Below, one piece after another: positions 1 through 10,097 of a stretch of DNA of 64,000 nt. Each line of letters opens with the position of its first letter. Position 1 is the stretch's first letter. The notes beneath the pieces are model-generated. The model was not told the DNA's origin and searched no databases. It saw only the letters and a program-made list of their open reading frames with translations. The translations under genes and the position numbers were made by a program. Origin of the DNA: Kiritimatiellia bacterium (lineage in GTDB: Bacteria; Verrucomicrobiota; Kiritimatiellia; JAAZAB01); contig JAQUMN010000004.1 in assembly GCA_028718125.1 (NCBI GenBank), positions 62,001-126,000 on the forward strand, read 5' to 3'.

Positions 1-95
1 AAAATTGGCATTCATGGAGGGGCAGCCTGCCCGCCATAGTCCGGCAGTTGCCGAACGAAGGAGGGAGCTCCTGCGAGACCGTTCTTGACACAGCC
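1..95 (+). repeat. interspersed repeat R1, copy 1 (truncated by window start)
   Basis: AAAATTGGCATTC...TGCCCGCCATAG...GCGAGACCGTT.TTGACACAGCC shared with 27453-27556 and (inverted) 20573-20638. Confidence 0.8.
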
Positions 96-130
96 AGGGG
101 CAGCGAGTGAAAAAAAGAGATTCCGCATGT

Positions 131-1171
131 TCATTCTGCCAGGCGGGATGCACGGAGCTGTCCGCAGGCGGCATCCACTCCGCCGCCCTTGGATATGCGC
201 AGGGTAACATTCAGCCGCTCGCGCTCAAGTATATTGAGAAACTCGCGGATAACCGGCGCCGTGGGCGCACGCCCTTCAAATTCCGCCACGGTGCTCAGCG
301 GAATCAGGTTCACCCGCGCATGGATCGGGCGCAGGATGCGTACCAGCTCACGAGCCTGTTCGGGCGAATCATTGACGCCCTGGATCAACGTATATTCGAA
401 GGTGATCAGCCGACCGGTCTGCTCGGCGTAGGCGCGGCAGGCTTCCAATAAGTCGCCCAACGGGTATTTGCGGTTGACCGGCAGGAGGCGCGAGCGCAGG
501 GCATCGTCCGGCGCGTGCAGGGAGATCGAGAGTTCCACCTGCAGGCCTTCCTGCGCCAGACGCTGAATGCCGGGAATAATCCCGCAGGTGCTGATGGTTA
601 TCCGGCGCGCGCCGAGGCTTAAGCCCTCGGGATCGTTAATGATCCGGACGGCCGCCAGGACGGCATCGTAATTATCCAGCGGCTCGCCCATGCCCATGAA
701 GACAAGATTCGAAGGTGTTGCCCCCAGGCTTCGGGCGGCGACGATCACCTGCCCTACGACCTCGCCCGCCTCCAGGTTGCGCCGGAACCCGGCTTTGCCG
801 CTGGCGCAGAAAGCGCAGTTGAATTTGCAGCCCACCTGGCTGGAAACGCACAGCGTCGTGCGGCCCCGTGCCGGGATCAGGACTTCCTCCACCCAGTCGC
901 CGTCCTGCAAGGCTATCAGGAACTTGGTGGTGGTTCCAACGCCCGCTTCGCTTTGGGTGCGGGCGATCGTGGCCGAAGCCAGGGCCAGGCGCCGGGCAAG
1001 CGCCTGCCGCAGGGAAAGGGGAATATTTTTCATTTCAGACCAATCGGCTGCGAACCGGTGATAGAGCCAATCCCTGATTTGCCGGGCACGGTAGGCGGGT
1101 TGGCCCAGTTCGCGGCAAATCTCCGCGACCTGTTCGCTGGTCAGGCCGTGAATAAGAGGCAACGCGTTCAT
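131..1171 (-). CDS. rlmN: 23S rRNA (adenine(2503)-C(2))-methyltransferase RlmN
   Basis: CxxxCxxC radical-SAM motif (CKFNCAFC), LCVSSQVGC, GMGEPLDN, C-terminal DAACGQL typical of RlmN. Confidence 0.95.
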   Translation of the reverse strand: MNALPLIHGLTSEQVAEICRELGQPAYRARQIRDWLYHRFAADWSEMKNIPLSLRQALARRLALASATIARTQSEAGVGTTTKFLIALQDGDWVEEVLIPARGRTTLCVSSQVGCKFNCAFCASGKAGFRRNLEAGEVVGQVIVAARSLGATPSNLVFMGMGEPLDNYDAVLAAVRIINDPEGLSLGARRITISTCGIIPGIQRLAQEGLQVELSISLHAPDDALRSRLLPVNRKYPLGDLLEACRAYAEQTGRLITFEYTLIQGVNDSPEQARELVRILRPIHARVNLIPLSTVAEFEGRAPTAPVIREFLNILERERLNVTLRISKGGGVDAACGQLRASRLAE

Positions 1172-1435
1172 AAGCTGAATTTAAGATCCCATGGCGGCAA
1201 CGTGCAAAAAGTCGCCTTCAACGGCAATTAATGTCACGAGTTCGATATTGACTACGCATGACGAATGCCTACCATATTTCAACATCTGGATTCCGATATC
1301 GGCCAATTTGGCCGATCAAACATTCAATATCAAGTTATCAGATCAAAAGGACCTGTCAATTAGTGGTTCCCGCAATCAGGCCGCCACGGGAACATCGGGA
1401 TTCGAATGGGCCAAAATTATGGAGGTTATAAAAGC

Positions 1436-1639
1436 ATGAATTCCCAAATTTTAGGATTGCGAGTAGCAAGCGTCCTTTTCGGGTTGATGGCAATAGCGCA
1501 ATTATCGCGGGTTTTGATACGCCCCGCAATACGCGTGGCTGACCATCTAATGCCACTATGGCCAAGCGTGCTGGCTTTCGTTATCTTGCTTGGTTTGTGC
1601 CTATGGCTGTGGAAACTCTCTAGCACGCCGGCTAAATGA
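1436..1639 (+). CDS. small hypothetical membrane protein
   Basis: ORF with two hydrophobic segments; internal ATG at 1436. Confidence 0.5.
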   Translation: MNSQILGLRVASVLFGLMAIAQLSRVLIRPAIRVADHLMPLWPSVLAFVILLGLCLWLWKLSSTPAK

Positions 1640-1772
1640 GCGAAGCCCGTCTTTGACCACCTAACCAGCGGGTGAATCGATTACCCCGGACATGTTGATT
1701 AATCATGAAACCGGAAAACCAATTGAATATTATCCTGCATTTTCCAACAGCCATGGCGATCATGTCGTGTAG

Positions 1773-1970
1773 GTGAGTCGCGGAAAACATGGTATGATTG
1801 TTGTTAAAGCTGCTGGTCAAGGTATGTGGTTTGATAATGGAACTCCACATGACACAGACTTAAACGATATTCGGCGGGTTGTATGGCGGGTTATGGGAGC
1901 AGGTTTTATTATGGCAATGCTTGCCTGCTTCTGGTGGATAGCGGCGCAGTTCGCTAACGAAAGGAAATAA
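1773..1970 (+). CDS. small hypothetical protein with C-terminal TM segment
   Basis: ORF immediately upstream of, and 1 nt from, the pentapeptide-like ORF. Confidence 0.4.
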   Translation: MSRGKHGMIVVKAAGQGMWFDNGTPHDTDLNDIRRVVWRVMGAGFIMAMLACFWWIAAQFANERK

Positions 1971-1971
1971 A

Positions 1972-2364
1972 ATGGAAACGACACTCAAGTGTGGTAAGCA
2001 TCTGGCTGAGCACGCTGATCTTTCAGGCTCGCAATTCCACGATGTCAACCTGGGTGGGGCAAATTTCAACAATGTGAACCTGAGCAAAGCCAGATTCCAC
2101 AACATCAACCTGAGTGATGTTACCATCACGGCAGCACAAATCGGCGGCGCCAAGTTTAAACATATCGGGCCGCCTCCGGACAAAGATGGAAGACAGGAAC
2201 GGCAGAGGCCCGCCACATTCGAAGAGATGATGCTGTGCGACAGCACCTTCCGGAAGGTAGACATGTCAAACGTGCGCATCGTCGAGTGCAACATAGACGG
2301 CATGACAATCGACGGCATCCAGGTGGCCTACATGATGGCTGCTTACAGAGAACGGAGAAAATGA
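1972..2364 (+). CDS. pentapeptide-repeat-like protein
   Basis: ADLSGSQFHDVNLGGANFNNVNLSKARFHNINLSDV pattern. Confidence 0.75.
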   Translation: METTLKCGKHLAEHADLSGSQFHDVNLGGANFNNVNLSKARFHNINLSDVTITAAQIGGAKFKHIGPPPDKDGRQERQRPATFEEMMLCDSTFRKVDMSNVRIVECNIDGMTIDGIQVAYMMAAYRERRK

Positions 2365-2492
2365 CAGCGAATCAAGCCTTTCCGCGTACACCGCAACGCT
2401 GTATCGCTGCAGGCAGTCGCTGGAGCGCTACGCGAGTGCGCAGCAGCTGCTTGATTTGAATTCAAGAGGAATCACCGGGAAAGTCTTTTACC

Positions 2493-3374
2493 ATGTCGGA
2501 CAAAATGCTTCGGATTTACAATAGGGCAGTGGCCGTTGTCACCGGGGCGGCTTCCGGTATTGGCCGAGGCCTAGCTAAAGAATTAGCTAAGCGTGGCAGC
2601 GATGTTATCGTGGCGGATATCCAGATTGAGCTGGCCGAGGAAGTCGCTTCAGCCATTCGGACGGCCGGAGGCAAAGCCCAGGCCGTCAAACTGGATGTCA
2701 CCGATATTTCTGCCGTGGGCTCCCTGCTGCAGAACACGATGGAACGTACAGGACGTCTGGATTATCTATTCAACAATGCGGGAATCTGCATCGCCGGCCC
2801 CATTGGCATGCATACCCCCGAAGATTGGAATCGAATCATCGGGGTTAACTTGCGGGGAGTGATCAATGGCGTTCACTGTGCATACCCAATCATGCTGCAT
2901 CAAGGCTTTGGGCATATTGTCAATACCGCTTCGGTAGCCGGGCTAATGCCATCCCCGGGAATAGTCGCCTATTCCACCACCAAGCATGCGGTCGTTGGCC
3001 TCTCAATGTCTCTACGCGCCGAAATCGCCCAATCGGGTATACGGGTGAGCGTGTTATGTCCCGGCGTTGTTCGCACCCCTATCTTGACGGGCGGCAAGTA
3101 TGGCAAGTTACACATAAATTTATCCGATGAACAACTGCAGAAGGCGCTGGAGCAACTCAAGCCGATGTCCCCCGACCAATTTGCCCGCAAAGCACTCGAC
3201 GCCATAGCCAGAAACTGCGCCGTTATTATCATACCGTCATGGTTCAAGCTGTTTTGGTGGATAAACCGTTTAACGCCTGCCTTGCTAATGCTATTTATTC
3301 AAAAACAATTTGAAAAACTGCTCAAGAGATGGCCTTGGGGCAGCTCACAGCCGCCACAAGCAAGAAGTATATGA
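2493..3374 (+). CDS. SDR family NAD(P)-dependent oxidoreductase
   Basis: TGAASGIGRGLA, NNAG, YSTTKHAVVG motifs. Confidence 0.93.
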   Translation: MSDKMLRIYNRAVAVVTGAASGIGRGLAKELAKRGSDVIVADIQIELAEEVASAIRTAGGKAQAVKLDVTDISAVGSLLQNTMERTGRLDYLFNNAGICIAGPIGMHTPEDWNRIIGVNLRGVINGVHCAYPIMLHQGFGHIVNTASVAGLMPSPGIVAYSTTKHAVVGLSMSLRAEIAQSGIRVSVLCPGVVRTPILTGGKYGKLHINLSDEQLQKALEQLKPMSPDQFARKALDAIARNCAVIIIPSWFKLFWWINRLTPALLMLFIQKQFEKLLKRWPWGSSQPPQARSI

Positions 3375-3413
3375 AACCCGAATACTTTGAAAAAGCAATC
3401 AGGACCTTTGAAG

Positions 3414-3960
3414 AAATGGACAGGCGAAGTCCCCCGCCGCCCACCGGGCATGTGCGGGATACGAGCGAGCTCCGGAATGGTTGGAAACGGCGGAGTTGTG
3501 GCGCCGTGCACACGGGAAGGCGAAATATCGGGAACGAATAGAACACCGGTTGCGGTCGGGAGTTGCGGAAAACATATGGATGAAATTAAAATGGGGCACG
3601 GTGTTGGGGAGCGAAGCGTTTACGGAAGGACTACGGAAGAAGGTTTGCACAAATCGCGAGACAAGTGGTCGGCGCAAGTTGCGTCAGTACAGGACCCGGG
3701 AAGAGATCGTCAGGATTGTGGAGCAGTTAAAAGACGAGAAATGGGCGGCGTTTTGCAATCGTCATGGTGATAGAGGTCGTGACTTGGCTTTGTGGGCGGC
3801 GCGGCGGCGGGGAGGAATGACGTTGCGCGAAGCTGGTGTGCAAGTCAATGCCATGGATTACACTGCGGCGTGTATGGCCGTGCGTCAGTTGGAAAAACAG
3901 TCCGCGCAGGACGCAGAACTGCGATCGGCCATGTGCAGGGTTCAGGCCAAATGTGAATAG
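3414..3960 (+). pseudogene. C-terminal remnant of a REP-associated tyrosine transposase (TnpA_REP/Y1-like)
   Basis: GYERAPEWLETAELW ... GDRGRDLALWAARRRGGMTLREAGVQVNAMDYTAACMAVRQLEK resembles the C-terminal part of REP transposases; no catalytic N-terminus and no proper start. Confidence 0.7.
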
Positions 3961-3967
3961 TGAAGAA

Positions 3968-4102
3968 GCTGTTGAAAAAGTCGTTGCCACCTGTAAATGT
4001 CATCCCGAGCGTAGTCGAGGGATCTAAAAAAACGGCCCAAATCTGCGATTTGGAGATTCTTCGCTCCGCTCTGAATGACAAGAAAAGCAGTTTTTCAACA
4101 GC
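3968..4102. repeat. MITE-like palindromic element with 12-bp perfect terminal inverted repeats
   Basis: GCTGTTGAAAAA (3968-3979) / TTTTTCAACAGC (4091-4102); internal TGTCATCCCGAGCG...CGCTCTGAATGACA. Confidence 0.8.
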
Positions 4103-4159
4103 CCCTGATGACGTGACCCCCTGATTTTTACGTTCGGCAGGCTCGAAAAGGGAAAAAGT

Positions 4160-5209
4160 ATGACAAAGCGCGAGAACATTCTTAAAGCAATCCGATTTGA
4201 ATGCCCGGAATACATACCGATGACATTCCACATCAACGCAGCCTGTTGGCACCATTATGATCAGGACGCCCTGCAGGATCTAGCGGAAGCGCATCCCCTG
4301 CTCTTTCCGGGTTTCAGACGTCAGAGACAGGTGACGCCACAATACGGCCTGAATCAACGAAAGGATGCCCCTTACACGGACGCATGGGGCTGTGTATGGG
4401 AAACCAGCGACGACGGCATCACCGGCTCAGTGCATTACCATCCGCTGGCAAACTGGGCGCATTTCGAAGGATATATAGCGCCAGACCCGAACAAAACGGA
4501 TGGGACCTATCCCGTCGACTGGCAGGGCATTCATAATCGCGTGCACCAGCAAAAGCAGGGCGGCGATTTTGTATGTGGCGGACTGCCCCACGGACACACG
4601 TTCCTGCGACTGCTGGATATCCGGGGTTACGAGAATCTGACCTACGACATGCTGGACGCCGAACCCAACCTTCTCAAGCTCATGCGAATGATCGAGAATT
4701 TCAACTATCAATACATCATGAAATGGCTGGAACTTGAACCGGATCTGATGCGTTATCCCGAGGATTTAGGGATGCAGATTGGCCCGATGCTTTCACCCAG
4801 GCATTTCCAGGAATATATCAAGCCCATGTATCAGAAACTGATGAACCCTGCGCGTCAGCAGGGTTGCATTGTCCATATGCACTCCGATGGCGATATTCGC
4901 ATGCTGGTGGACGATCTGATCGACGGCGGTGTTGAAGTCATCAACCTTCAGGACCTGGTCAACGGCATAGACTGGATCGCGGGCAAATTCGCAGGACGAA
5001 CCTGTGTCGAGCTGGATATTGACCGACAGGCCATCACGGCGCGAGGCACGCCTGATCAGATCGATCGCCTGATCCGGGAGGAAGTCGGGAAGTTGGGAAG
5101 CAAAGAAGGCGGATTGATGATGGCCTACGGTCTTTATCCGGGTGTTCCCCTCAAAAACATTGAAGCCCTCATGGATGCAATGCAAAAGTATATGGGTTAT
5201 TATTCGTAA
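4160..5209 (+). CDS. uroporphyrinogen decarboxylase (URO-D)-family protein
   Basis: MTKRENILKAIRFECPEYIPMTF start and MHSDGDIRMLVDDLIDGGVEVINLQD, typical of the URO-D/corrinoid methyltransferase superfamily. Confidence 0.85.
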   Translation: MTKRENILKAIRFECPEYIPMTFHINAACWHHYDQDALQDLAEAHPLLFPGFRRQRQVTPQYGLNQRKDAPYTDAWGCVWETSDDGITGSVHYHPLANWAHFEGYIAPDPNKTDGTYPVDWQGIHNRVHQQKQGGDFVCGGLPHGHTFLRLLDIRGYENLTYDMLDAEPNLLKLMRMIENFNYQYIMKWLELEPDLMRYPEDLGMQIGPMLSPRHFQEYIKPMYQKLMNPARQQGCIVHMHSDGDIRMLVDDLIDGGVEVINLQDLVNGIDWIAGKFAGRTCVELDIDRQAITARGTPDQIDRLIREEVGKLGSKEGGLMMAYGLYPGVPLKNIEALMDAMQKYMGYYS

Positions 5210-5406
5210 TACATTAATGCGCCCGCACAGGATATTTCAGTTCTTGCCAAAGACATTCTTTGCAGGCTTAATCTGGGTGGGAACGGTTCTATTGTTGTCG
5301 CGCCGCCAACTTCAACAAATACAACAACATCATAAAAGGAGAATATTATTATCGTCCCGCAAGGCGGTGCTCAGCCTCAAAGCTAACGTTAGCCAAATAA
5401 AGGACC

Positions 5407-6189
5407 ATGTTCATGACAAAAATAAAACGGAAGATATATATTTCAACGGACCTCGAGGGCGCCAGTGGAGTGTGGCGGTTCGCCCAGACGAGAGATCGCA
5501 CATCGCCGTTGTTTATCCAGGCAGTGGAATACTTGATGGGTGACATTGCCGCACTGGTCCGCGGGCTCCGCGAGGCCGGGGTTTCCAAAATCACCGTCAT
5601 TGATGGCCATAGCGGAGGGAGCAATTTCATCCCCCATTTGATGGAGCCGGGCGCGAAGTACCTTACGGGGCAGCCGAGACGCACCATGGAGGGGCTGGAC
5701 AAGACTTACGACGGCATCATTTTGTTGGGCTATCATGCAATGAAGGGCACGCCTGACGGTGTATTAAACCACACCCAAAGCTCGATGGCCGAGTCGCGTT
5801 ACTGGTACAACAGGCGTGAGTCAGGAGAGATTGCGCAGACCGCGTTGATTGCCGGCAGCGTCGGCGTTCCTATAATCATGGTGATCGGGGATGTCGCGAC
5901 ATGCCGCGAGGCGAAGCGTTTTCTCGGCAGCAATGTCGTAACCATTGCAACCAAGCGAGGCATTAGCCGCGAGGCTGCGGAGCTTTACCCATTCCAAGAG
6001 ACTAGAACGGCCATTGCCAAGGGTGCGAAAAAGGCCCTGGATGCCATTGCCGGATGCAAACCGTTCAAGCTAAAAATGCCGATTCATTGCAAACGGGAGT
6101 GGATCGAACACACGGAGCGTCCACAGGAGACCCGGGTAGTCGTGCGTGAAGCATCCATACGAGACGTGACAAAGATCTGCGCTTTTTGA
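5407..6189 (+). CDS. M55 family (D-aminopeptidase DppA-like) metallopeptidase
   Basis: YISTDLEGASGV, IDGHSGGSNF, LLGYHAMKGT; start probably at 5413. Confidence 0.9.
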   Translation: MFMTKIKRKIYISTDLEGASGVWRFAQTRDRTSPLFIQAVEYLMGDIAALVRGLREAGVSKITVIDGHSGGSNFIPHLMEPGAKYLTGQPRRTMEGLDKTYDGIILLGYHAMKGTPDGVLNHTQSSMAESRYWYNRRESGEIAQTALIAGSVGVPIIMVIGDVATCREAKRFLGSNVVTIATKRGISREAAELYPFQETRTAIAKGAKKALDAIAGCKPFKLKMPIHCKREWIEHTERPQETRVVVREASIRDVTKICAF

Positions 6190-6279
6190 CCCTGTAACTG
6201 CTGCCGGCCGGCAACCGGGTCCGGGCAACACGGCGACCCGAGCGCCTGCCCCAGGGCGTTCGAACATCGGGAAGGAAAA

Positions 6280-6636
6280 ATGGAAATGAAGATCGCATCA
6301 TTCATTGTTGGTCTTGTGCCAGTCCTTTGCCTATCGCTGGCATCATGCAGCACCTTCAGCCAGTCGGATGCAACCATGGTCCCTTTCAGCTGCATCGTGC
6401 AGGCGGAAACAGAAATAATATACGAGATTCACCTTGACGGAAATTTCGTATCATGCGGAAAGACCCTGCCGCCGGGGAGAGGCATGCAAATATGCGAAAT
6501 GACGGCGCCTCCCGGCCAACATGTTTTAATGGTGACGGCGCCGGGACACGAAACATGGAACAGGACAGTGACCCTTATGAGCGGCACGAAACGCGGATCC
6601 CATTTCAGGATTGATCTGAAAAAATCGGCGAAATAG
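6280..6636 (+). CDS. lipoprotein with PEGA-like domain
   Basis: Signal peptide with lipobox LASC; PPGQHVLMVTAPGHETWNRTVTL. Confidence 0.6.
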   Translation: MEMKIASFIVGLVPVLCLSLASCSTFSQSDATMVPFSCIVQAETEIIYEIHLDGNFVSCGKTLPPGRGMQICEMTAPPGQHVLMVTAPGHETWNRTVTLMSGTKRGSHFRIDLKKSAK

Positions 6637-6806
6637 ATTTCCGAACCTATGCCTTCGCTTGTTCGTTACAGCGCGCGCCGGAAAGCGAGGAATAACGTGC
6701 GGAAAATCAGATAAAGCAGTAAACCGAACAACTTAATTCTCATGGAAGACACGAAGGCACGGAAAAAAACCGGGCTTGACGCTTTGTATCCATTATACCA
6801 CCTTTT

Positions 6807-6840
6807 CTTTGTGACTTTGCGTGATAAAGAATCCAAACCA
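6807..6840 (+). repeat. short interspersed repeat R3 copy 1
   Basis: CTTTGTGACTTTGCGTGATAAAGAATCCAAACC closely matches 12293-12325. Confidence 0.6.
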
Positions 6841-6871
6841 GCGGCAGGACGGGGCAAATAGAAACCACAAC

Positions 6872-7206
6872 ATGAACAAAGCAAACCCGATCGATCTTCT
6901 CTTCGAAGGCATGGAGAAACTGGGGCCGGGAAGTAATGCCGATACACTCAAGGTGTTAAGCATGCTCCCTGAAGCTCCCCGCCGGGTCATTGCAGACGCG
7001 GGGTGCGGTGCCGGACGGCAGACGCTGGCGCTGGCAAACCAGCTTCAAACACTGATCCACGCAGTAGGTTCCCACAAGCCGTTCCTGACCAGCTTTGCAC
7101 AACGCGCAAAGGGGACTTCGCGGCTGAAACGATTGAAGAGATCCGAATCTTCGGTTGTTCCGAAGATACCTGCGGATACGTTTTCTATATAATGCGGAAG
7201 GCCTGA
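6872..7206 (+). pseudogene. class I SAM methyltransferase remnant with internal deletion and frameshift
   Basis: N-term MNKANPIDLLFEGMEKLGPGSNADTLKVLSMLP...IADAGCGAGRQTLAL; C-terminal AAETIEEIRIFGCSEDTCGYVFYIMRKA in a different frame; middle missing. Confidence 0.7.
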
Positions 7207-7263
7207 CAATCGGCTTCGCGCCGGCGCCGGGCATAACACTGAAGGTGGAGCCGGAGCAACCTG

Positions 7264-8565
7264 ATGGCGAAAACTGATCAGAACACTAGGCAGACTGCGG
7301 CAAAGTCGGCTCCAGACGTGATAAATGAGAGCCCGCGCAACACTCCTGTCGTACAAACCTGCGATGTGTGCGTGCTGGGAGGCAGCTGTACAGGGGTCTT
7401 CGCCGCAGTCCGCGCGGCACAGATGGGGGCCACGGTGGCGCTGGTCGAAAAACAGAATGCCTTCGGCGGCATGGCTACCTCAGCGCTGGTGAATGTCTGG
7501 CACAAACTGGAAAGCAATAGGGGAAAGGCGCAGATCATCGGAGGGTTGACGCAACTGGTGATCGAGCGCCTCAAGAAAATAGATGCCGTTAGTATTTGCG
7601 GAGAGCACGGATTCATCCTAAACACCGATGAGCTCAAGATCGAATTGGACCGGCTTGTTGTCGAGAACAGGATAACGCCATATCTGCATACATTTTATGC
7701 CGCCGCACAGATGGAAGGCAGCTCGGTCAAGGCCGTATTCATCGAGAACAAGAACGGCCGGCAGGCGATACGCGCGAAGGTTATCGTGGATGCCACGGGC
7801 GATGGCGACCTGGCCAAGGACGCAGGTTTGCCCTTTCAGATCCGGAACGGACTCCAACCGCCCTCCACCTGTGCCGAGATATCCGGACTGCCACCGTCAA
7901 TCAACGGGCTGATCAGCAAGCACCGCGCGGAGTTCAGCCTGGCGCCTGATCAAGGCTGGGGCGCTCCGGTTCCAGGCGCGCCCGGCGTGACGATGTGCGC
8001 GTATACGCATGTTTTTGACACGGTTGCCTCGAATGCCACCCAATTGACTGCGGCTGAAATCGAGGGGCGGCGTCAGGTTCGCGCATACATGGATATCGCG
8101 CGGAAGTATGGCGGCAAAGACAACAAGCCCTGTCTTCGCGATGTAGCCTCATCAATCGGGATCCGCGAGACACGATCATTCCAGGCAAACTATACACTGA
8201 CCGGAAAGGACGTACTGAGTTGCAGGCGGTTCTCGAACGCCATTGCAAACGGCACGTATCACATCGACATACATGACCCCGATACCGGCAAGTTCAAGTT
8301 CAAGGAGCCCGAGGGCGACTTTTACCAGATTCCCCTTTCCACGATGGTCAGTGATCGGGCGCGTAACATTGTGCTGGCCGGCAGAATGATCTCAGCCGAT
8401 CGCAGCGCCTTCGGCGCAATCAGGGTGATGGTCAACCTCAATCAGGTAGGAGAGGCTGCAGGCACGGCGGCTGCCCTGGCAGCGGCGGATGACAAGCCTG
8501 TTTCAGAGGTCGATGCTGCATCCGTGCGGAATCACCTTGCGAAGCTTGGCGCAGTGATTATCTGA
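7264..8565 (+). CDS. FAD-dependent oxidoreductase
   Basis: CDVCVLGGSCTGVFAAVRAAQMGATVALVEKQNAFGGMAT; VIVDATGDGDLA. Confidence 0.92.
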   Translation: MAKTDQNTRQTAAKSAPDVINESPRNTPVVQTCDVCVLGGSCTGVFAAVRAAQMGATVALVEKQNAFGGMATSALVNVWHKLESNRGKAQIIGGLTQLVIERLKKIDAVSICGEHGFILNTDELKIELDRLVVENRITPYLHTFYAAAQMEGSSVKAVFIENKNGRQAIRAKVIVDATGDGDLAKDAGLPFQIRNGLQPPSTCAEISGLPPSINGLISKHRAEFSLAPDQGWGAPVPGAPGVTMCAYTHVFDTVASNATQLTAAEIEGRRQVRAYMDIARKYGGKDNKPCLRDVASSIGIRETRSFQANYTLTGKDVLSCRRFSNAIANGTYHIDIHDPDTGKFKFKEPEGDFYQIPLSTMVSDRARNIVLAGRMISADRSAFGAIRVMVNLNQVGEAAGTAAALAAADDKPVSEVDAASVRNHLAKLGAVII

Positions 8566-8627
8566 TTCCAAAAGACGGAATGCTCCAACAAGCCGTGTTC
8601 ACGCGATCATATAAAAGGAAAGCAGGT

Positions 8628-9074
8628 ATGGCATTCGCAGGAAATCTTCTCTGGTTCGTTTTCGGAGGCGGAATTATCGCGTGGCTGCTGTGGTTCCTGG
8701 CCGGGGTATTGTTTGCCATTACGATTGTTGGGATCCCGTTTGCAAAAGCCGCATTCCGAATATCGGTATTTGCGGCATTCCCCTTTGGCCGGGAGTTGAT
8801 TGACGGCCGGCTGATCGGGAACAAGCGAATCGCCGGAACGGGACTTATAAACTTTCTGTGGTGTATTCTGGCCGGGGTCTGGCTCGCTATCTTGCACGCT
8901 CTTGCCGGGCTCTTCTGCTGCATCACAATCATTGGCATTCCCTTTGGCCTCGCACATTTCAAACTGGCACAAGTCTCGTTCGCCCCGCTCGGCAAAACGA
9001 TTGTGTCGACGGACTTGGCAAAGGCCGCCAAAGCGCGCGATGCGAATGCGCAACTCGACAAATCTCTTTCGTAA
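8628..9074 (+). CDS. YccF-domain inner membrane protein
   Basis: Duplicated GNLLWFVFGG / ITIVGIPFAKAAFRI ... CCITIIGIPFGLAHFKLA pattern; internal ATG 8628. Confidence 0.85.
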   Translation: MAFAGNLLWFVFGGGIIAWLLWFLAGVLFAITIVGIPFAKAAFRISVFAAFPFGRELIDGRLIGNKRIAGTGLINFLWCILAGVWLAILHALAGLFCCITIIGIPFGLAHFKLAQVSFAPLGKTIVSTDLAKAAKARDANAQLDKSLS

Positions 9075-9161
9075 AAGAAATAGCCCCCCGCCGGACGGTG
9101 GCGGACACGGCTCAGCACCGTCGCCGGGTGCAAACACAGATGAAGATAGCAAGGCAAACGA

Positions 9162-9485
9162 TTGTCGAAGTACCGGTTGCGGTCAATGGTCGATAAAGCT
9201 GACAGAAGGATCGTGCTGTATGTTTATTGCGCTAACCATGAATCCAGCCAGTTTAGAATTCAGTGGATGCGATATGGAGAAAAATATATACTACCCAACA
9301 TTATTCGAGAAGTTGCTCATGTCGCTTTCGAAGTAGAAGCCCTTAACAGGGCTCTGCAGGGAAAAGAAGTCATCATTAATCCAAATTCGCCCAGCGAAGG
9401 CGTTACTGTGGCATTTATTTTTAAAAATGGCGCTCCGGTGAAGCTACTGGAATTCACGGATATAAACGGAATGCATAATTTTTAG
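9162..9485 (+). CDS. hypothetical protein
   Basis: ORF only; start may be downstream at the VDKADRR methionine. Confidence 0.45.
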   Translation: MSKYRLRSMVDKADRRIVLYVYCANHESSQFRIQWMRYGEKYILPNIIREVAHVAFEVEALNRALQGKEVIINPNSPSEGVTVAFIFKNGAPVKLLEFTDINGMHNF

Positions 9486-9534
9486 TCCGCTGCTGGTTCG
9501 AAACGGTAATTTGCGACGTTAGGGGAGAAAGCGA

Positions 9535-10068
9535 ATGAAACTAGCGGTGTTTGCGACAGGAGGGACGTTTGACAAGGAATACAACGAACTGACCGGTAAA
9601 CTGTTCTTCAAACAGACGCATATCCCTGAGATGCTGACATTAGGCAGATCCCGCGTCCCGGTGAGGATTCAGGTCCTCATGATGAAGGACAGTCTGGACA
9701 TGACGACCGCCGATCGTCAAAAGATTGCATCGGCATGTCGACAGGCCAAGGAGCAGAGAATCGTCATTACGCACGGCACCGATACAATGGAACGGACGGC
9801 ATGTTTCCTGGCAGGGAAATTTTCTGATAAGATTGTGGTTTTGACCGGCGCCATGGTCCCTTACAAGTTTGGCAGTTCCGACGGACTCTTTAATCTTGGC
9901 AGCGCACTGGCCCTTGCCCAAGTGCTTCCACCCGGCATCTACGTCGCAATGAATGGCCGTTGCTTTGCATGGGACTCGGTCACCAAGAATAGAGATATAG
10001 GCGTTTTTGAGAGCAAACCGCCTCCGGCCAGGCCATCCATGCGACGGCGCGGCCCGCACCGCTCATGA
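9535..10068 (+). CDS. asparaginase-domain protein (single N-terminal domain)
   Basis: VFATGGTFDKEY and VITHGTDTMERTA motifs; lacks a C-terminal asparaginase domain. Confidence 0.8.
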   Translation: MKLAVFATGGTFDKEYNELTGKLFFKQTHIPEMLTLGRSRVPVRIQVLMMKDSLDMTTADRQKIASACRQAKEQRIVITHGTDTMERTACFLAGKFSDKIVVLTGAMVPYKFGSSDGLFNLGSALALAQVLPPGIYVAMNGRCFAWDSVTKNRDIGVFESKPPPARPSMRRRGPHRS

Positions 10069-10097
10069 TGGCTGACGTTGCCTAGGAGACAGACGCG

